From NCBI GenBank assembly GCA_038030265.1, contig CM075938.1, forward strand, positions 42,153,189 to 42,217,188: a DNA stretch of 64,000 bases, read 5' to 3'. Of this stretch, positions 45,026 to 56,615 are shown in pieces; position 1 is the first letter of the stretch; the number at the start of each line of letters is the position of its first letter. The translations under genes and the position numbers were made by a program. The notes beneath the pieces were generated by a model, which worked only from the letters and a program-made list of their open reading frames with translations, was not told where the DNA came from and did not search any database. The stretch comes from Corythucha ciliata (lineage: Eukaryota > Arthropoda > Insecta > Hemiptera > Tingidae).

Positions 45026-48000
45026 CGGTGGCGTACAATGGAGCCAAAAGTGTCGATGCGGAAACAAGAAGGGTAAACAACTCGCAACTGACCATTTACA
45101 AAAGCAAGTCCTCCATCGTCTCCCTTCAACTCGTTTTGCTCTTTCGAGGTTTGCTGATTGCTCCCTATTTCATTGATTTTCCCAACAGTTCGAGAAAAGG
45201 GGAATGCGAATACTCACTCACATAATCAAATCTCACCCAAACAAAAAAATGTGTTCTATTTTACACAATGCTGCAATTTTAACATGAGTGGCACTCGCAG
45301 GCTTCGAGCATTAGTGATCAATTAACATTTTTTGATAGACGGAAACGGGATTCCTTTTTCCTACGAGTTTCAGAAAGTCATTTTATTCAATTTGAATTTC
45401 TAATTGTTGAAAACACGATGAGATCAAGACTACTTTAAATTCTTATATCTGAGTGAAAGTTAAATTTTGAATTACTTTCTCGGAATTATAGATATATTGG
45501 GGGACCAAATTACTCCCATTGTTTTTCATTAATGAATCACGTTGCATTCCTTGTTCAAAACCTTAAAAGTATGTATAAAAAGTAAGTCATCTTTCCTCTT
45601 CTATTCCTCCCATTCGACAGGACTGCAGGGAAGGCGATTCCTTTCGAGATAGAAATCACGGACAAGGTCATGCATTGTGTGGTTCCATCCTTGGTGTCAG
45701 ACGAGGGGCGAGTAGGAGGAGGCTTTGCCCCAGACCAAACCCATCGCGGGTCTCCCCGTCTGACGCACTGATTTTTTTCCTCCTCAGTTACTTTTACTTA
45801 CATCACTTACGCTTCCTCACGCGTAAATGAGGATCCCGGTGGGTGATCTGAAGAAGGCAAACGTTAATAAGGCACATCGGGCCATAATTGAGGGACAATT
45901 AAATATTATTGCCTAAATAAGGATCAGTCATGAAGGATGAAACTGTTTTAAAGAGCCAAAGCCAAAACAAAGCACAGATAAATCAAAGCTCACAGCGAAA
46001 AAAAATGGCCCAATTCCAAGTTTCCTTTTCGCTGAGATAATATTTAGTTGGATTCGGGAGCTGAGGCTGGAGGGAGTAGCATACCTGAGCAATATGCAAA
46101 GGTTTGAATGCCCTTTTTCCACTAGGTATAATGTACCTCTGAATTAAAAGCAAGGAAATCATGGTTAGAAGGCCATTCAATTGATTAAACATCTGCGTAT
46201 TCCTACATACAACGGCGATGTCCTATTGTTCAATAATAATTTTAAATGATCACTGCTAATGGTGGATTTCACCCTCGAAAGTTGAGGTTCGGGTTACAAG
46301 GCTCGAACATTTCTTACAAAAAATACAACATAAGGGATTCTGAACATAACGATCAGTGTTGCTAAAAACCGAGTATCTTTGGAGGCGCGTCGTCAAGAGA
46401 GGTGGGGATTTTATTCGATTACACAAAATGCTCCTTTACCGGTTTAGAGCGTGATTAAATGAGTACCCTTTAAATGTGTATTCTCGGTTAACAAATAAAG
46501 TGACTGATTCCTTAAACTAATATTATTAAGTACTTTCAAGACACATACGAATAGTGCAAGTAAATCAAGGGCACTGGCCGGGCCGCCTAACAAAGCCTCT
46601 TTATTTATACTTAATACTTTTTTCCCCACAAGTCTAAGCCCCTCGCTCCACGTTAAACATTTCCTTTTTTCGCGACAAAAACCTCTCATTAAAGCAAAAG
46701 ACTTGTGAAGAGTTGATAGGCGGATTTGATGACGCTGTCAGAGTTGGACTATGAGAAAATGTTGGGGGGGGGGACAAGAAAAAAATCCTCTTTCGATACT
46801 CAGTCCTTCATACCCACTTTTTTTCACTCTCTCGAAGCTGCTTTCAAGTACAACAGTAAGCACATTTTGAATGAGGCATACTTTTATCGCTCATTGTTAT
46901 GCTTCATAAGTATCTGGGGACCCTCCCCTTTCCTTTTCATACAGAAGCCCAACAGCCCCTTCCAAGATTCAAGTGTCCAATCCTTGGCAATGAATCTCGG
47001 CATCTCAAACGGATTTGAGTTCGACATTCGAAACGTGCGAGGGTTTAGACAGCCCGACCTTGGACAAGAATAAATAAATTAAGCAAGAAAGAGTGAAAAC
47101 TATCAACCTCATTCACCTGAAAACTTGATGATAACAGACCCCTTTCCATCGTACTACACACATGATGCCAAATTTATTATACGTATTCAAGTATTTTTTT
47201 CCAAGAGTAGTTAGAAACAACTTAGCACCAAGAATGTTAGCATAAGAAAGATCTATTAGCCACTTTAAACAAATCTCCAAAATTTAAATTCAAATAAATA
47301 AAACAATGTAAAGTTTTCGCATCGTCCTAAAAAGGAGCATCTGACAGCTGCAGCACGTGACAGCAAATGGGCAAACGCTCGAGATGTTTTACTGTTTTAA
47401 AGAGACAAACAAGCTTGTACAAAACTTCCCTAGACCAATTTATCTCTTTGTGATGCCTAATTAAAGTCCAACGCCTATTTATTTTGGTCTACTCTAATTC
47501 CAATAAAATAAATTAGAATGCACGTGTAATGCGTCTCTCAAGAACCTATTTTAAAGAGTGTTTAAACGTCCAAGGGGTCGTTGGTATTTTCCAGTGTGTT
47601 ATATGTTTAGATGACGACAAAACCAACCGTCAGCACGCAACCTTTGTTTTGCTCGACTCCAAATATTTCAGCTTTGGCTCAGAAAATATAGGACGGGAGG
47701 CTGAATCAGAAGAAAACCCTTTTCCGGTTTTACCCTCATTTAAGATACAAGGAAATAAGCGGTGGTGAGAGCGGTTCTACAATAATTAAAATCGTTGATA
47801 TACACTCCTTTTCATTTCTATCTTAAGGGTGGGTTTTATACTTATCAGTATACACAGGGAAATGTCATCGGTTTCTTGTGAATGAGATCTCAACAATTTA
47901 ACTGTATTGGAGAAGACTGTGAGAAGGGAAGATAGAAGTATCGTACGTATTACTTCCCGTGTGTACGTCCTTCACTATAGGCTCTCCTTTTTATTGATCC

Positions 48001-48548
48001 AAACTCTTTTTCTTCGCCAACATCAACCCCTCTCTTATCCCATCATCCACAGAAGTTCTCGAGACTTATAGCTTTTCTATTGAGTTCGAAAAAAAAAAAA
48101 AAAGGAAAAAGAAATAGTTTTGGCACGTGTGGTGGCGTAGGGTCAATTTCTAGGCGAGAGTCACAATTATGGGTAGATAGACGTCAGTCATTCTTATACG
48201 AATATTTATTACACCATAATTACCTATTGAGCACCATGCGTTGATTTTTTCGTACGAGAGAGAGGGAGAGTGAGAGAGAGGTTTATTCGTCAACACCGAA
48301 ATCACAGTAAGACAAGTGTCGATACAAGCTATAAATAAATCTAATAAGTTAAATAATGCTAAGCGACACAAGTGCCAGCACCCCGCAATGACTAGTAAAC
48401 TTATCTCATTAGCACGCTCTATCAATAAATTGCTGGTTGAAGAGTCGATTAAAAAAATCATCTGCATTGCCATTAAATATTCTTCGGTGATAAGCAGCTG
48501 TTTATTCCAAATCAGTTCTTTAAATTTCACAATCACCCGGCGGATAAA
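45026..48548. other. No gene recognised; one inverted repeat
   Basis: Contains an inverted pair, GTGTCAGACGAGGGG at about 45691 against CTCCCCGTCTGACGCAC ending at about 45767. Open frames 46726-47073 (115 codons) and 47529-47768 have no recognised motif or supporting context. Confidence 0.4.
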
Positions 48549-48604
48549 GGTCTCCCCACACATTTCCGTGTTTTCACCGCGCCGAGTCCGCACCGACACA
48601 CGGC
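48549..48604 (-). repeat. CpG-rich repeat, solo copy
   Basis: The reverse complement (GTGTCGGTGCGGACTCGGCG, then cggtgaaaacacgg) matches 53697-53750, the right part of the second unit of the tandem repeat at 53441-53750. Confidence 0.65.
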
Positions 48605-49626
48605 CTAAATGAACGGGATCCCATCAGGTGCGATTGTGTTACCTGTAAGAGGTACTCCTATTTTACTGTTTACCGGTAGATTTTAGCTCCGTAGACATGA
48701 AAGGGCACGTCTTCGATTCGTACTACTTTTGTTGAACACGGCGCGGCGTGATAATTAATTAAATTAATATAAAAACCCACCCGTGGGACACATGGCTGGA
48801 AATAGGACATCAATTCGCGGTTTCATGTCACGAATACGGAAAAATCGTCTGTGAGTAATACATAAGTAATCTATTAATTGAATTATTTATTACTACGCTT
48901 GAAAATGGAACTTCTTCAAATGACATCACTGAAAAACTGTATAACACATTTGAACTCAATTTGTGTTTTGTGGTTAATTCAGGATTGAAATTTGAACAAG
49001 CAAACTTCTTCTACACTATGCAATTTCCTGACAACTACACTGAGACTTTGAAATCGAAGATTGGCGAAGAAATAGAGCCAGAATTTAGGGAGGAAACTTG
49101 TCTGAAATCACCTTCCAGATTTTGACAGCTGCTTTTCATTTGGCGACGATCTGTACATTAAGGTAAAGTTATTTTGTTATGAAATGAAATTATATTCATT
49201 TCGTTTTTTATTATAATTTATTATTATATGCCTTGATGCTTGTTACTGGAACAGAGCCCTGAGGGTTGCGTATAGTTGTAGAAAACCGATTCGGAGAAAT
49301 TAAAGAAACAATGAGTGAGATGACATGATATTGTTTTTCTTTCTTTTGGAAGACTGAACTGAACGCTCACAACGTCGCTAATTCTCTTCACAGTTGAAAT
49401 TGTTTTTCTTTTTCTGTCATTTTTCATGAATGTTAGGCATCAAACTCAAACATAAGGGAGGTAAATCTTGTATTATTTAATGTATAGTTGAGTGACATCA
49501 TTGAGATGTTTAGCAGACTGTAGGGAGATGGAATTTAGTATATGCGCGGGTAACGTAATATTGGATCTTTTCAGGATGGAGACATGAGAATGGAGGCACT
49601 ATCCGTTCAATGGTTTGAGGCATGAA
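48605..49626. other. No gene recognised
   Basis: AT-rich sequence without supported features. Confidence 0.45.
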
Positions 49627-49629
49627 AAT

Positions 49630-49996
49630 AGGTTTGTTCGTTTGTCGTCCGGAGCTGCTCTGGACTGCACGAACAGTCCGAAAAGCGTTCTTTTGTAATC
49701 CCGAACTACACTGAAAGCATTCGTTTGTCAAATCTCGGACTGTTCAGTGCAGCACTATCCACACTGAAAAATTAGGAGGAGCTTGCTGCTCGAAATGTTA
49801 TAACCTGCTCAATAATTACCTTTCGTCAATCATTTCCTTCTGAGAAGCGGAAATAAATCATAAAGGTAACGTTTTTGTTACCGTAAGGTTAGCCATTTGC
49901 ACGAAAAGCGTTCGTTTGCTTTGAAGAAATGACGTAAATCCCGGACTGCTCGAACTACACCTGCACCACTATACTGAACAACAAACGAACAAACCT
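49630..49996. mobile_element. 367-bp MITE with AGGTTTGTTCGTTTGT ends
   Basis: Left AGGTTTGTTCGTTTGT matches the reverse complement of the right end ACAAACGAACAAACCT perfectly. Flanks are AAT on both sides (49627-49629, 49997-49999), a 3-bp target duplication. Internal short words (aaaagcgttcgtttg, ggactg) recur in both orientations. No coding capacity. It shares its terminal pattern with 27326-27860, and a fragment occurs at 33949-34020. Confidence 0.8.
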
Positions 49997-50378
49997 AATG
50001 CTTCCAAATTCCACCACTCCTTATTATCAAACCGCATCATGCAGTAAACTTCAATGGAGTGAAGGATACATTACGTTTCAGCGTATCGTCAACCCGTGTC
50101 TTTCCATGATGCGGCATTAATGATACGCAATGCTTCAATGGCACGGGGGGTTTATTCAGCCCGTATCGTACTACCGTATACGGTGACACGATAAGCCATT
50201 ATGATATATGTTGAAACCGGCCTTCATAAATGAAGTGATGTACATCGTTTCTGTTGAGGACATCCTCATCGGTCCGTGACTTTTTCACAACATACAACTA
50301 CAGTTCCAAGTTTCACAAGGCGTTCACACTGAACGTAATATTGAAACCTTCAGGATCCCCTTCCTTTGATCGGTCAAA

Positions 50379-50669
50379 CCATAGAGATAATATAACTCGA
50401 GCTTGAATTGTCTATTGCGCAGCGGTCCAAGACTGACGTCACCAGAGAGCTTGAGTTAGTTCCGAAAATCCCTTGCTATTGGTTGATTAAGTACCTGTCG
50501 GGATGTGGATGGAGTGAAGGGGGACTTCTTGAAACCCCAACTTTTGAGACAGCCAATGGGAAGAGGCCTAAGAAGCCGCAACGATATCCGGATGACGTTA
50601 ATCCTCGCCCCAGTTTATACTTGTTTGCGCATTCAATGCCCCTCTAGTAGTTATATTATCTCTATGGGC
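50379..50669. mobile_element. 291-bp MITE with perfect 19-bp terminal inverted repeats
   Basis: CCATAGAGATAATATAACT at 50379-50397 and its exact reverse complement at 50651-50669. The interior has no recognisable coding. The target duplication is unclear. It lies about 120 bp upstream of the truncated LINE. Confidence 0.8.
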
Positions 50670-50785
50670 CAAACTACCTACGGCACCCCCGAGTTGGGTC
50701 TCGTGCTCGGTAATACTTTTTCTCACCCAAATGAAAATGCAATTATACTTTTTGGCGCTATTTTGAGGGACGAGTTTTTCTGCTT

Positions 50786-51916
50786 ATTTTCACGGTGTTC
50801 TTTGACCTCAGTAAAGCGTTCGATAGGGTAAATCATACACGCTTGCTAGAAAAGCTGAAGAGTCTTGGGTTTTCCCAGAGCGTATTGCAATGGATTCAAT
50901 CTTACCTTTCCGAGCGCTCCCAAGTAGTGGACTGGGCTGATGAGCTTTCCGAACCACTCCACTTGAAAAGTGGCGTCCCTCAGGGCTCCGTCCTGGGTCC
51001 CCTCTTTTTTACTCTGTATATAAGTGATTTTGCCACAAATCTGCGATTTTGCTCTTATCATATTTTCGCCGACGACATAATTATCTACCTCACATTTGAG
51101 CCTAAGGATGTGGCAGATGCTTTAATTAAGATGAACAGTGATATTGAGTCAATTCGGGGATGGGCAGAGCAAAATCATTTGGTTTTCAATGCTGCTAAGA
51201 CTAAGGCGATGGTCATGGGATCAGCCAAGCTGATTGCTAAAGTTGGAGCCTTGGCTTGTTTGGAACTTGGGGGAGACCCAATTCCTTGGGTTGAGGAGGT
51301 AGATTACCTGGGTGTTCGTGTGGACCAAACGCTAGAATGGAAGCAACAGGCCAGGAATGTGAGAGCTAAAACCTTTCGAGTGTTGGCTCAACTTTCACGA
51401 GTAAGAGAATGCTTGCCTACAAAATCTAGGGCTGCTCTGGTTCAGTCTTTGGTATTTCCAATTTTTGACTACTGCAGCCTCAGCTATCTGGAGATATCTG
51501 GTGAAATGACCGTTGGACTTGAAAGGGCCCTTAACTCAGCCATTCGATTTATTTACGATCTTCCTTTTGATTGCCATATCACGCCATACTATGAGAAACT
51601 TAAATGGCTGAAGCTGGCAAGGCGTAGAGAATATTTAATGTCATGCTTCCTTCACCGACTCTTTATGACTTGTCGTCCCCGCTACCTTTTTGATTTGTTT
51701 ACTTTCAAAAGGGAAATTCAGTCTAGGCAGCTGAGATGCGAGCCAGATGATTTGGTCGCACCACATCATAGAACCGCTTCGTATCATGGATCATTCTTGA
51801 TTTCGTCGATCAGTCTTTGGAATTCCATTCCTCTTAACATTAGAAGGCTAAGTTGCCCAGTAAGATTTAAAGAGGCCATCTATAAATATTTCTTGAACAA
51901 ACAGAGAGATGAATAA
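50786..51916 (+). CDS. LINE reverse transcriptase, 5'-truncated but open
   Basis: An uninterrupted frame of about 373 codons from the GTG at 50795 (not a true start; the frame is cut at the truncation) to the stop at 51914-51916. Motif A is FFDLSKAFD (residues 2-10), motif B GVPQGSVLGPL (60-70), motif C FADD (91-94). These are followed by a thumb with VDYLGVRVD and a C-terminal segment SLWNSIPLNIR...FKEAIYKYF typical of Jockey-superfamily elements (CR1, L2, Daphne-like). The endonuclease and finger motifs are missing. No stop or frameshift occurs, unlike the other retroelements here, so it is a comparatively young, dead-on-arrival copy. It would not be expressed as a functional protein. Confidence 0.85.
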   Translation: MFTVFFDLSKAFDRVNHTRLLEKLKSLGFSQSVLQWIQSYLSERSQVVDWADELSEPLHLKSGVPQGSVLGPLFFTLYISDFATNLRFCSYHIFADDIIIYLTFEPKDVADALIKMNSDIESIRGWAEQNHLVFNAAKTKAMVMGSAKLIAKVGALACLELGGDPIPWVEEVDYLGVRVDQTLEWKQQARNVRAKTFRVLAQLSRVRECLPTKSRAALVQSLVFPIFDYCSLSYLEISGEMTVGLERALNSAIRFIYDLPFDCHITPYYEKLKWLKLARRREYLMSCFLHRLFMTCRPRYLFDLFTFKREIQSRQLRCEPDDLVAPHHRTASYHGSFLISSISLWNSIPLNIRRLSCPVRFKEAIYKYFLNKQRDE

Positions 51917-52518
51917 TGAATATTTTTTCTTTGACATACATATATATTCTTCGAAATATGATATATTCTGTGATAATGACTGTGATAGGAGTTTCTTGAC
52001 CGATAATCACGTCTTTCATCTCTGCCCCCCCCCCTTCATCTTTAAGTCCCTTCATTCCCACCCTAGTTCATTTTATTTTCATTTCTATTTTGTTTTATTT
52101 ATCTATTATTTCATGTTTATTTTATTCTAGTCTGTTTTACTTTATCGACACTTCAATTAAGTTTGTTTTTCTGTTTCTTATTTTTTTCTGTGAATGAGTA
52201 GTAACTGTGCTGAGTGGGTCGATAATGAATACCTTTCATATTGCTTGACTTTTTTCCTAAACGACTGCTTTTATTTTTTTTTTTTTTTTTGTTTACACAT
52301 GTGATTATTTGAATTCAACACAACTGGTTCATTTTATTGTTACTGATTGTTTTATTTTTCATCTTTAGATTTAAATGTCAGTTTGATCGTTTTTGAGAGA
52401 AATTATGACAATTCTTGACTCTAGCAGTGTGAACACATTTACTTCTTATTGCTCCAGAGAGCCAATTGTGTGGCTCTAGAGCAATATTGGCAAACATGCA
52501 AAATTATTTTTTATGAAT

Positions 52519-52550
<32 letters not shown>

Positions 52551-52552
52551 TC
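50786..52552 (+). mobile_element. 5'-truncated LINE with (TC)n tail
   Basis: RT frame, then about 600 bp of AT-rich 3' untranslated region that ends in ATGAATAAAAA followed directly by (TC)n. The same tail style (AATAAAAG then CTCTCTC) is seen on the deleted LINE at 38090-38110, suggesting a family with CT-type tails. The 5' junction lies near 50786. Confidence 0.7.
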
Positions 52553-52601
52553 CTCTTCCTCTCTCACTCCCTCTCTCTCACTCACTCTCTCTCCCTCTTT
52601 T
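52524..52601 (+). repeat. (TC)n microsatellite and pyrimidine tract
   Basis: Pure (TC)n at 52524-52550, then degenerate CT-rich sequence to about 52601. It is most simply the LINE tail, expanded. Confidence 0.75.
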
Positions 52602-53440
52602 GAGTTCTTAAAAAGATGGCGTGGAAAGGGTGGGAGAGGGTATATCTTTGATGAGTTCATCGAAGTATCTACATGATATTTGCTGAGTCCTGCAGAATGT
52701 ATGGGATCAGACATAACCCATTCGTCAAACGTGCCCACATTTTTACACCCTTTCACCCACATCAACTCCTCCAAATATTGTCGCCCCCTGGTGTAATGTC
52801 AACAGCAATAGTCACAAAGCCATGATTTTCAAACTATCTACCTCTAAACTGACTATGTGATTCCAACTTTGCTAATGATTCGAAAATGTAATTTAAAATT
52901 GTATTTGAGAAAAATGTATTTTGAATACGTATTTTGTGTTTGTGTTTCAAATACTTTTATAAAGGTATTTTGTAATGTGTATTTGTTTTTAGAAGTATTT
53001 TCTATTTTAAATACGTTCTCGAAGTATTTTGCCACCTTTGTCTGCCGCACTCTGTATATTCAACAGTCAAACGTCTCAAGTTCTCACAGGATATTAAAAT
53101 TGAATATGAAAAAATAGTTTCGTTAACAACACCATTATTGGTGTTGGAGGGGAAGTTCATAACAACAATGGCCTGGGATTTCCTCCGATGACGAATGCAC
53201 TTTTCTCTACCCCCTGCTGCCGGTACGTTTTTCCCCCTAGCCTACACGTTCAGCAGCTGTTCATTTCGGAATCAGATTCAAACACCTTCCTCCACGATGG
53301 TGAATGGCGCGTTTCCTTGAGTCTAGATTTCAGCACTTAAAGGTACAGATATATTAACACTTTATAAATAAATGCACCTTGGTACTGAGAAAAGAAAAAA
53401 AAATGGGCGTAAAATGATGAAAAAGTGTGACTGGCACGTT
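52602..53440. other. No gene; AAATAC-rich segment
   Basis: 52880-53040 repeats gtatttt and aaatac in both orientations (gaatacgtattttgtg, caaatacttttataaagg, aaatacgttctcgaag), forming a loose AT-rich palindromic patch. It is probably a decayed transposon end. Confidence 0.4.
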
Positions 53441-53750
53441 ACGGACACGGCGCGGATATGGCGCGGAAACGACTCGGAGAATGAGCTCGGACATGTGTAG
53501 GCTCTCACATGTTAATTCAGTTGTTTTCATTTCACCCACACACGGCCACACACACTCGGCGCGGTGAGAACACGGACATGTGTGGGCTGTTTCACGGACA
53601 CGGCGCGGACTCGGTGCGGAAACGACTCGGTGGAATGGGCACGGACATGTGTAGGCTACCACATGTTAATTAAGTTGTTTTCATTTCACCGACACACGAC
53701 CGAGTGTCGGTGCGGACTCGGCGCGGTGAGAACACGGATATGTGTGGGGA
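53441..53750. repeat. CpG-rich tandem duplication, about 155 bp x 2
   Basis: Unit 1 begins acggacacggcgcggatatg at 53441 and unit 2 acggacacggcgcggactcg at 53594. Both contain cggacatgtgtaggct, acatgttaatt and gttgttttcatttcacc, and end cggcgcggtgagaacacgga. It stands out from the AT-rich surroundings and matches the solo copy at 48549-48604. Confidence 0.8.
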
Positions 53751-53770
53751 GACCTTAAAGCGGCCATTTA

Positions 53771-55946
53771 GGCCCAGTGCACATGAGTGATAAGTGTCGC
53801 GCAGTCGTCGCGACACTTATCGCCGGGACCATTTATTTTTCGATGCACGCGAGCTATAAGTGTCGCAGTGACCGGCGATAATTACAGCCGACAATTTTAT
53901 AATTATGTTTCTACGTAGCAACGACGCGTGCACCCAATACCCAGTTAGTTTTTTGTTAGCCATCGTTCACAATGGACCATCAAAGGAACGTTTTAGTCAC
54001 TGAAAGCCCACTCGCCTCCTCCTTCATACAAGCATATAACATCATGCACATGGGTCGGGAATAAAATTATAGCCGAATTTAGTGGATTGCGAGCCGCAAA
54101 AGGTTGAAAACCACAGCTCTAGAGTGTACAGGCTGTTATCTTGTTGATTCATAACAGGAAACATTACCGGCGAAACATTTTTTTTTCGTATTATGACATA
54201 CCACGATAGTGTGGAGCTGCCATTAGGCAAAGAATGACTCCTTCGCGGGAAACAGCGTATAAGCTAATCCGCGAGGGCCACAAATGACGATAACTGTGTT
54301 ACACGTGCTAAATGTATATGTTGAACGTGAAGAAACAATAAATAAATAAAATAGAACACTTCTCCTGATCGTTACTAATAATAATTACTAATCTAAGGAC
54401 GCTCGAGTCATTTAGAGACTCTTCAGTCATACGGTACCTCAAATCGCAGCAGAGATAGATACCCATGAGTGGAAAAAGCTCTCTCAGACGTACTCGACAA
54501 CCGTCAGAGGGACAGTCGATAGGCACTCATAGACCGAAGTGTGAGGTATTTCCCTGTCACATCAGCCATTAAGAGGTGCCAACATTGTGGAATTATTAGG
54601 AATATGTCTGCTGTCTGATGGCAAGGTTACTATACTACAGATGTAGCGCTGTAACTAGTAAATGAGGGGAAGTCCCCCCTAAAACGCAAAAATAATACCT
54701 TTCTTTACACACATGATCAGATTATAATTTGCACACCCAATGACGCGTTTGTTTACATGCCCCCCTCCCCATTTTCTTACGGCGGTACCTATTTAGAATA
54801 GTAACCTCGGTCTGATGGTAAGGTTTTGTAGGGAGTTTTTTCGACTAGGGTGGCCGATAGTGCGCTAGATATGGCAGTACAGTTGTTCTGTATGGGGCAC
54901 AGCTAGCAAAACGCAAATAAAGAAGGTCCATCAGACCCAGCAGAATAGAGCGCTTCCCCTCATAACGGATGCACCATGGTTCACCAAAAACACCGTTCTC
55001 CACAACGACCTTGGCATTTTCACCAGTCAGCAAAACCACCTGCACGGCTCTTTTTCAAATCACCTTACCCCCATATTCACTAACCTATAATATGTCGTTG
55101 TGGGAAACTCACAAAAACCAAACACGGTGAATCAATCGCAAGAGGAAACTGGACCTGCTCAACTGAACGGTGATCTTATTATCTGATTTATTCATTGTTA
55201 CCTAGTTTATTAACAACTATTGAAACTAACAACTTATAAGTGGACTGTTATTGGACAGAAACCCTCCCTCAATTGCCATTATAGTACCCCTGTACAAAAT
55301 TAAGATCCCCAATCCCTAATAAGCCCAGCACTTTGTAACTATGCAACTAGAAAAGTGGATTTTCACACCGCAGCATTGCGGTACTGAAAAAATCGCGAGA
55401 TCACACGAACCAGCAATGAGAGATTGCGAACACTAGTATTGTGCTAGAATGAAGGTGGAAACGGAGAAGGGCAATAGGCCTTTGGAGAGTCCCGATAATA
55501 TCCCCTACAGCCCGTCAAGTTAAACGTGGACCTCGCCCTCCTGTATTCAGCCCCTCTAGCTGTTATTCCTTACCCTCCCATGGAACTTCGGCTTGATGAT
55601 AGCACTTATCTTTGGTGAAAAGTGGGAAAACCAATTCGGATATGAAAGTAGAGGGAAGATAAGTTGCAAGTAATCGAATGAGAGAGCGCTGGCCGCGAGT
55701 TCATGCTTCTTGACGGGCTATAGTAGGTAGAGCCTATTTATACCCCCAGAATGGTGTTGCGTTCACCTGGTAAAACAGCTAGGTTTTCAAGTATTGGGTG
55801 GTAAAAATAAAGTCGTGCGACCCACAGGAACTTGCGACAGCATTTCGAATGTCGCCAGCGATAATTGGTCGCCGCGGCACGTGTGCATTGCCCCATTCAG
55901 TCATATGTTTCTCTGCGGGACACTTATCGCTCGTGTGCACCGGGCC
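53771..55946. mobile_element. PIF/Harbinger-like transposon, 2.2 kb
   Basis: Left end GGCCCAGTGCACATGAGTGA and right end (reverse complement) GGCCCGGTGCACACGAGCGA, continuing through gataagtgtc and cgcag with only a few mismatches. TTA flanks both ends (53768-53770 and 55947-55949), matching the TWA target of PIF/Harbinger elements. A subterminal hairpin, GATAAGTGTCGCG and its complement, lies at 53789-53821. I could not recognise a transposase or Myb-like gene inside, so it is non-autonomous or heavily decayed. It contains MITE copy 3. Confidence 0.75.
55508..55720 (-). mobile_element. TA-target MITE, copy 3 (nested in the Harbinger-like element)
   Basis: 213 bp with terminal inverted repeats CAGCCCGTCAAG and CTTGACGGGCTA, differing only at the outermost base. 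TA flanks both sides (55506-55507, 55721-55722). It is the best-preserved of three copies and in reverse orientation to those at 26094 and 42723. The TA target fits a Tc1/mariner-like non-autonomous element. Its position shows it is younger than the surrounding element. Confidence 0.85.
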
Positions 55947-56199
55947 TTAGGTTCTACACATTCCTCTAATCCTTCGAACACATACATATACAGGTATACA
56001 TAAATACGGATAAATTCAGGTTTTTGTGCAAACGGCCAATAGCACTCGGAAAAGCTTCAAAGAAGATTCCGAGAAGCTTTAAATCAGTGGTGGCCAAGAA
56101 GTGGGCCGCTGAGCCTTTCACAGTGACCCGCCCGTAGCCTACAGTGGGAAATTATCAATTGTAATGTTGGATTTTCGCGCTCCTCGGATATTTGTGCAA

Positions 56200-56420
56200 A
56201 TGGAAAACGCTACAATTCGCGCCTCCTCGTTAGCGGCTAAAATTGAGAAGGCGCAAACTATTGAGAAAAATCTCTAATACCGCGGATAAAGTGTAAAAAA
56301 CGGTAATTCGCGTTTAAAATTACGAAACACGCTAATTCACGGATAAAATAGTGAAAAATCGATAATTCACCAATGGTTTTAAGAAAAAGCACTAATTCGC
56401 GCCTAAAATTACGAAAACAT
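56200..56420. repeat. Degenerate tandem array, sub-type I
   Basis: Six to seven units of about 28-30 nt such as taaaattgagaaggcgc, ggtaattcgcgtttaaaatt, cgctaattcacgga and cactaattcgcgcctaaaat. Confidence 0.7.
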
Positions 56421-56435
56421 AAAAGGTCCGTTCAT

Positions 56436-56552
56436 GGTCCGTTCCATTGTTTTGCTAGTGTTACACTACTGTAGAAAACCACGTGATTTCATTGACTGGA
56501 ACCAGATGATTTTCTTCAAAAGTGTAGCACTCGCGAAACAATGGAACGGACC
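56436..56552. mobile_element. 117-bp palindromic MITE
   Basis: GGTCCGTTCCATTGTTTTGC at the left and GGTCCGTTCCATTGTTTCGC on the reverse strand at the right. Complementarity goes on for about 45 bp (agtg.tacact, gaaaa). A partial extra ggtccgttc sits just before the left end. No clear target duplication. Confidence 0.75.
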
Positions 56553-56615
56553 TAAATTATTGGGAAATGACTCGGCAGGTTACGATCGAGTTGGCATTGC
56601 ATTGTTATCTCTGTC

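Noticed and set aside
46726..47073. 115-codon open frame
   Set aside because: No domain signature or context. The length is within chance expectation for 64 kb of sequence.
54645..54790. Possible small TIR element (gctgtaactagtaaatgagg against ccgtaagaaaatggggagg)
   Set aside because: The inverted match is weak and interrupted, and no target duplication is visible. It lies inside the Harbinger-like element.
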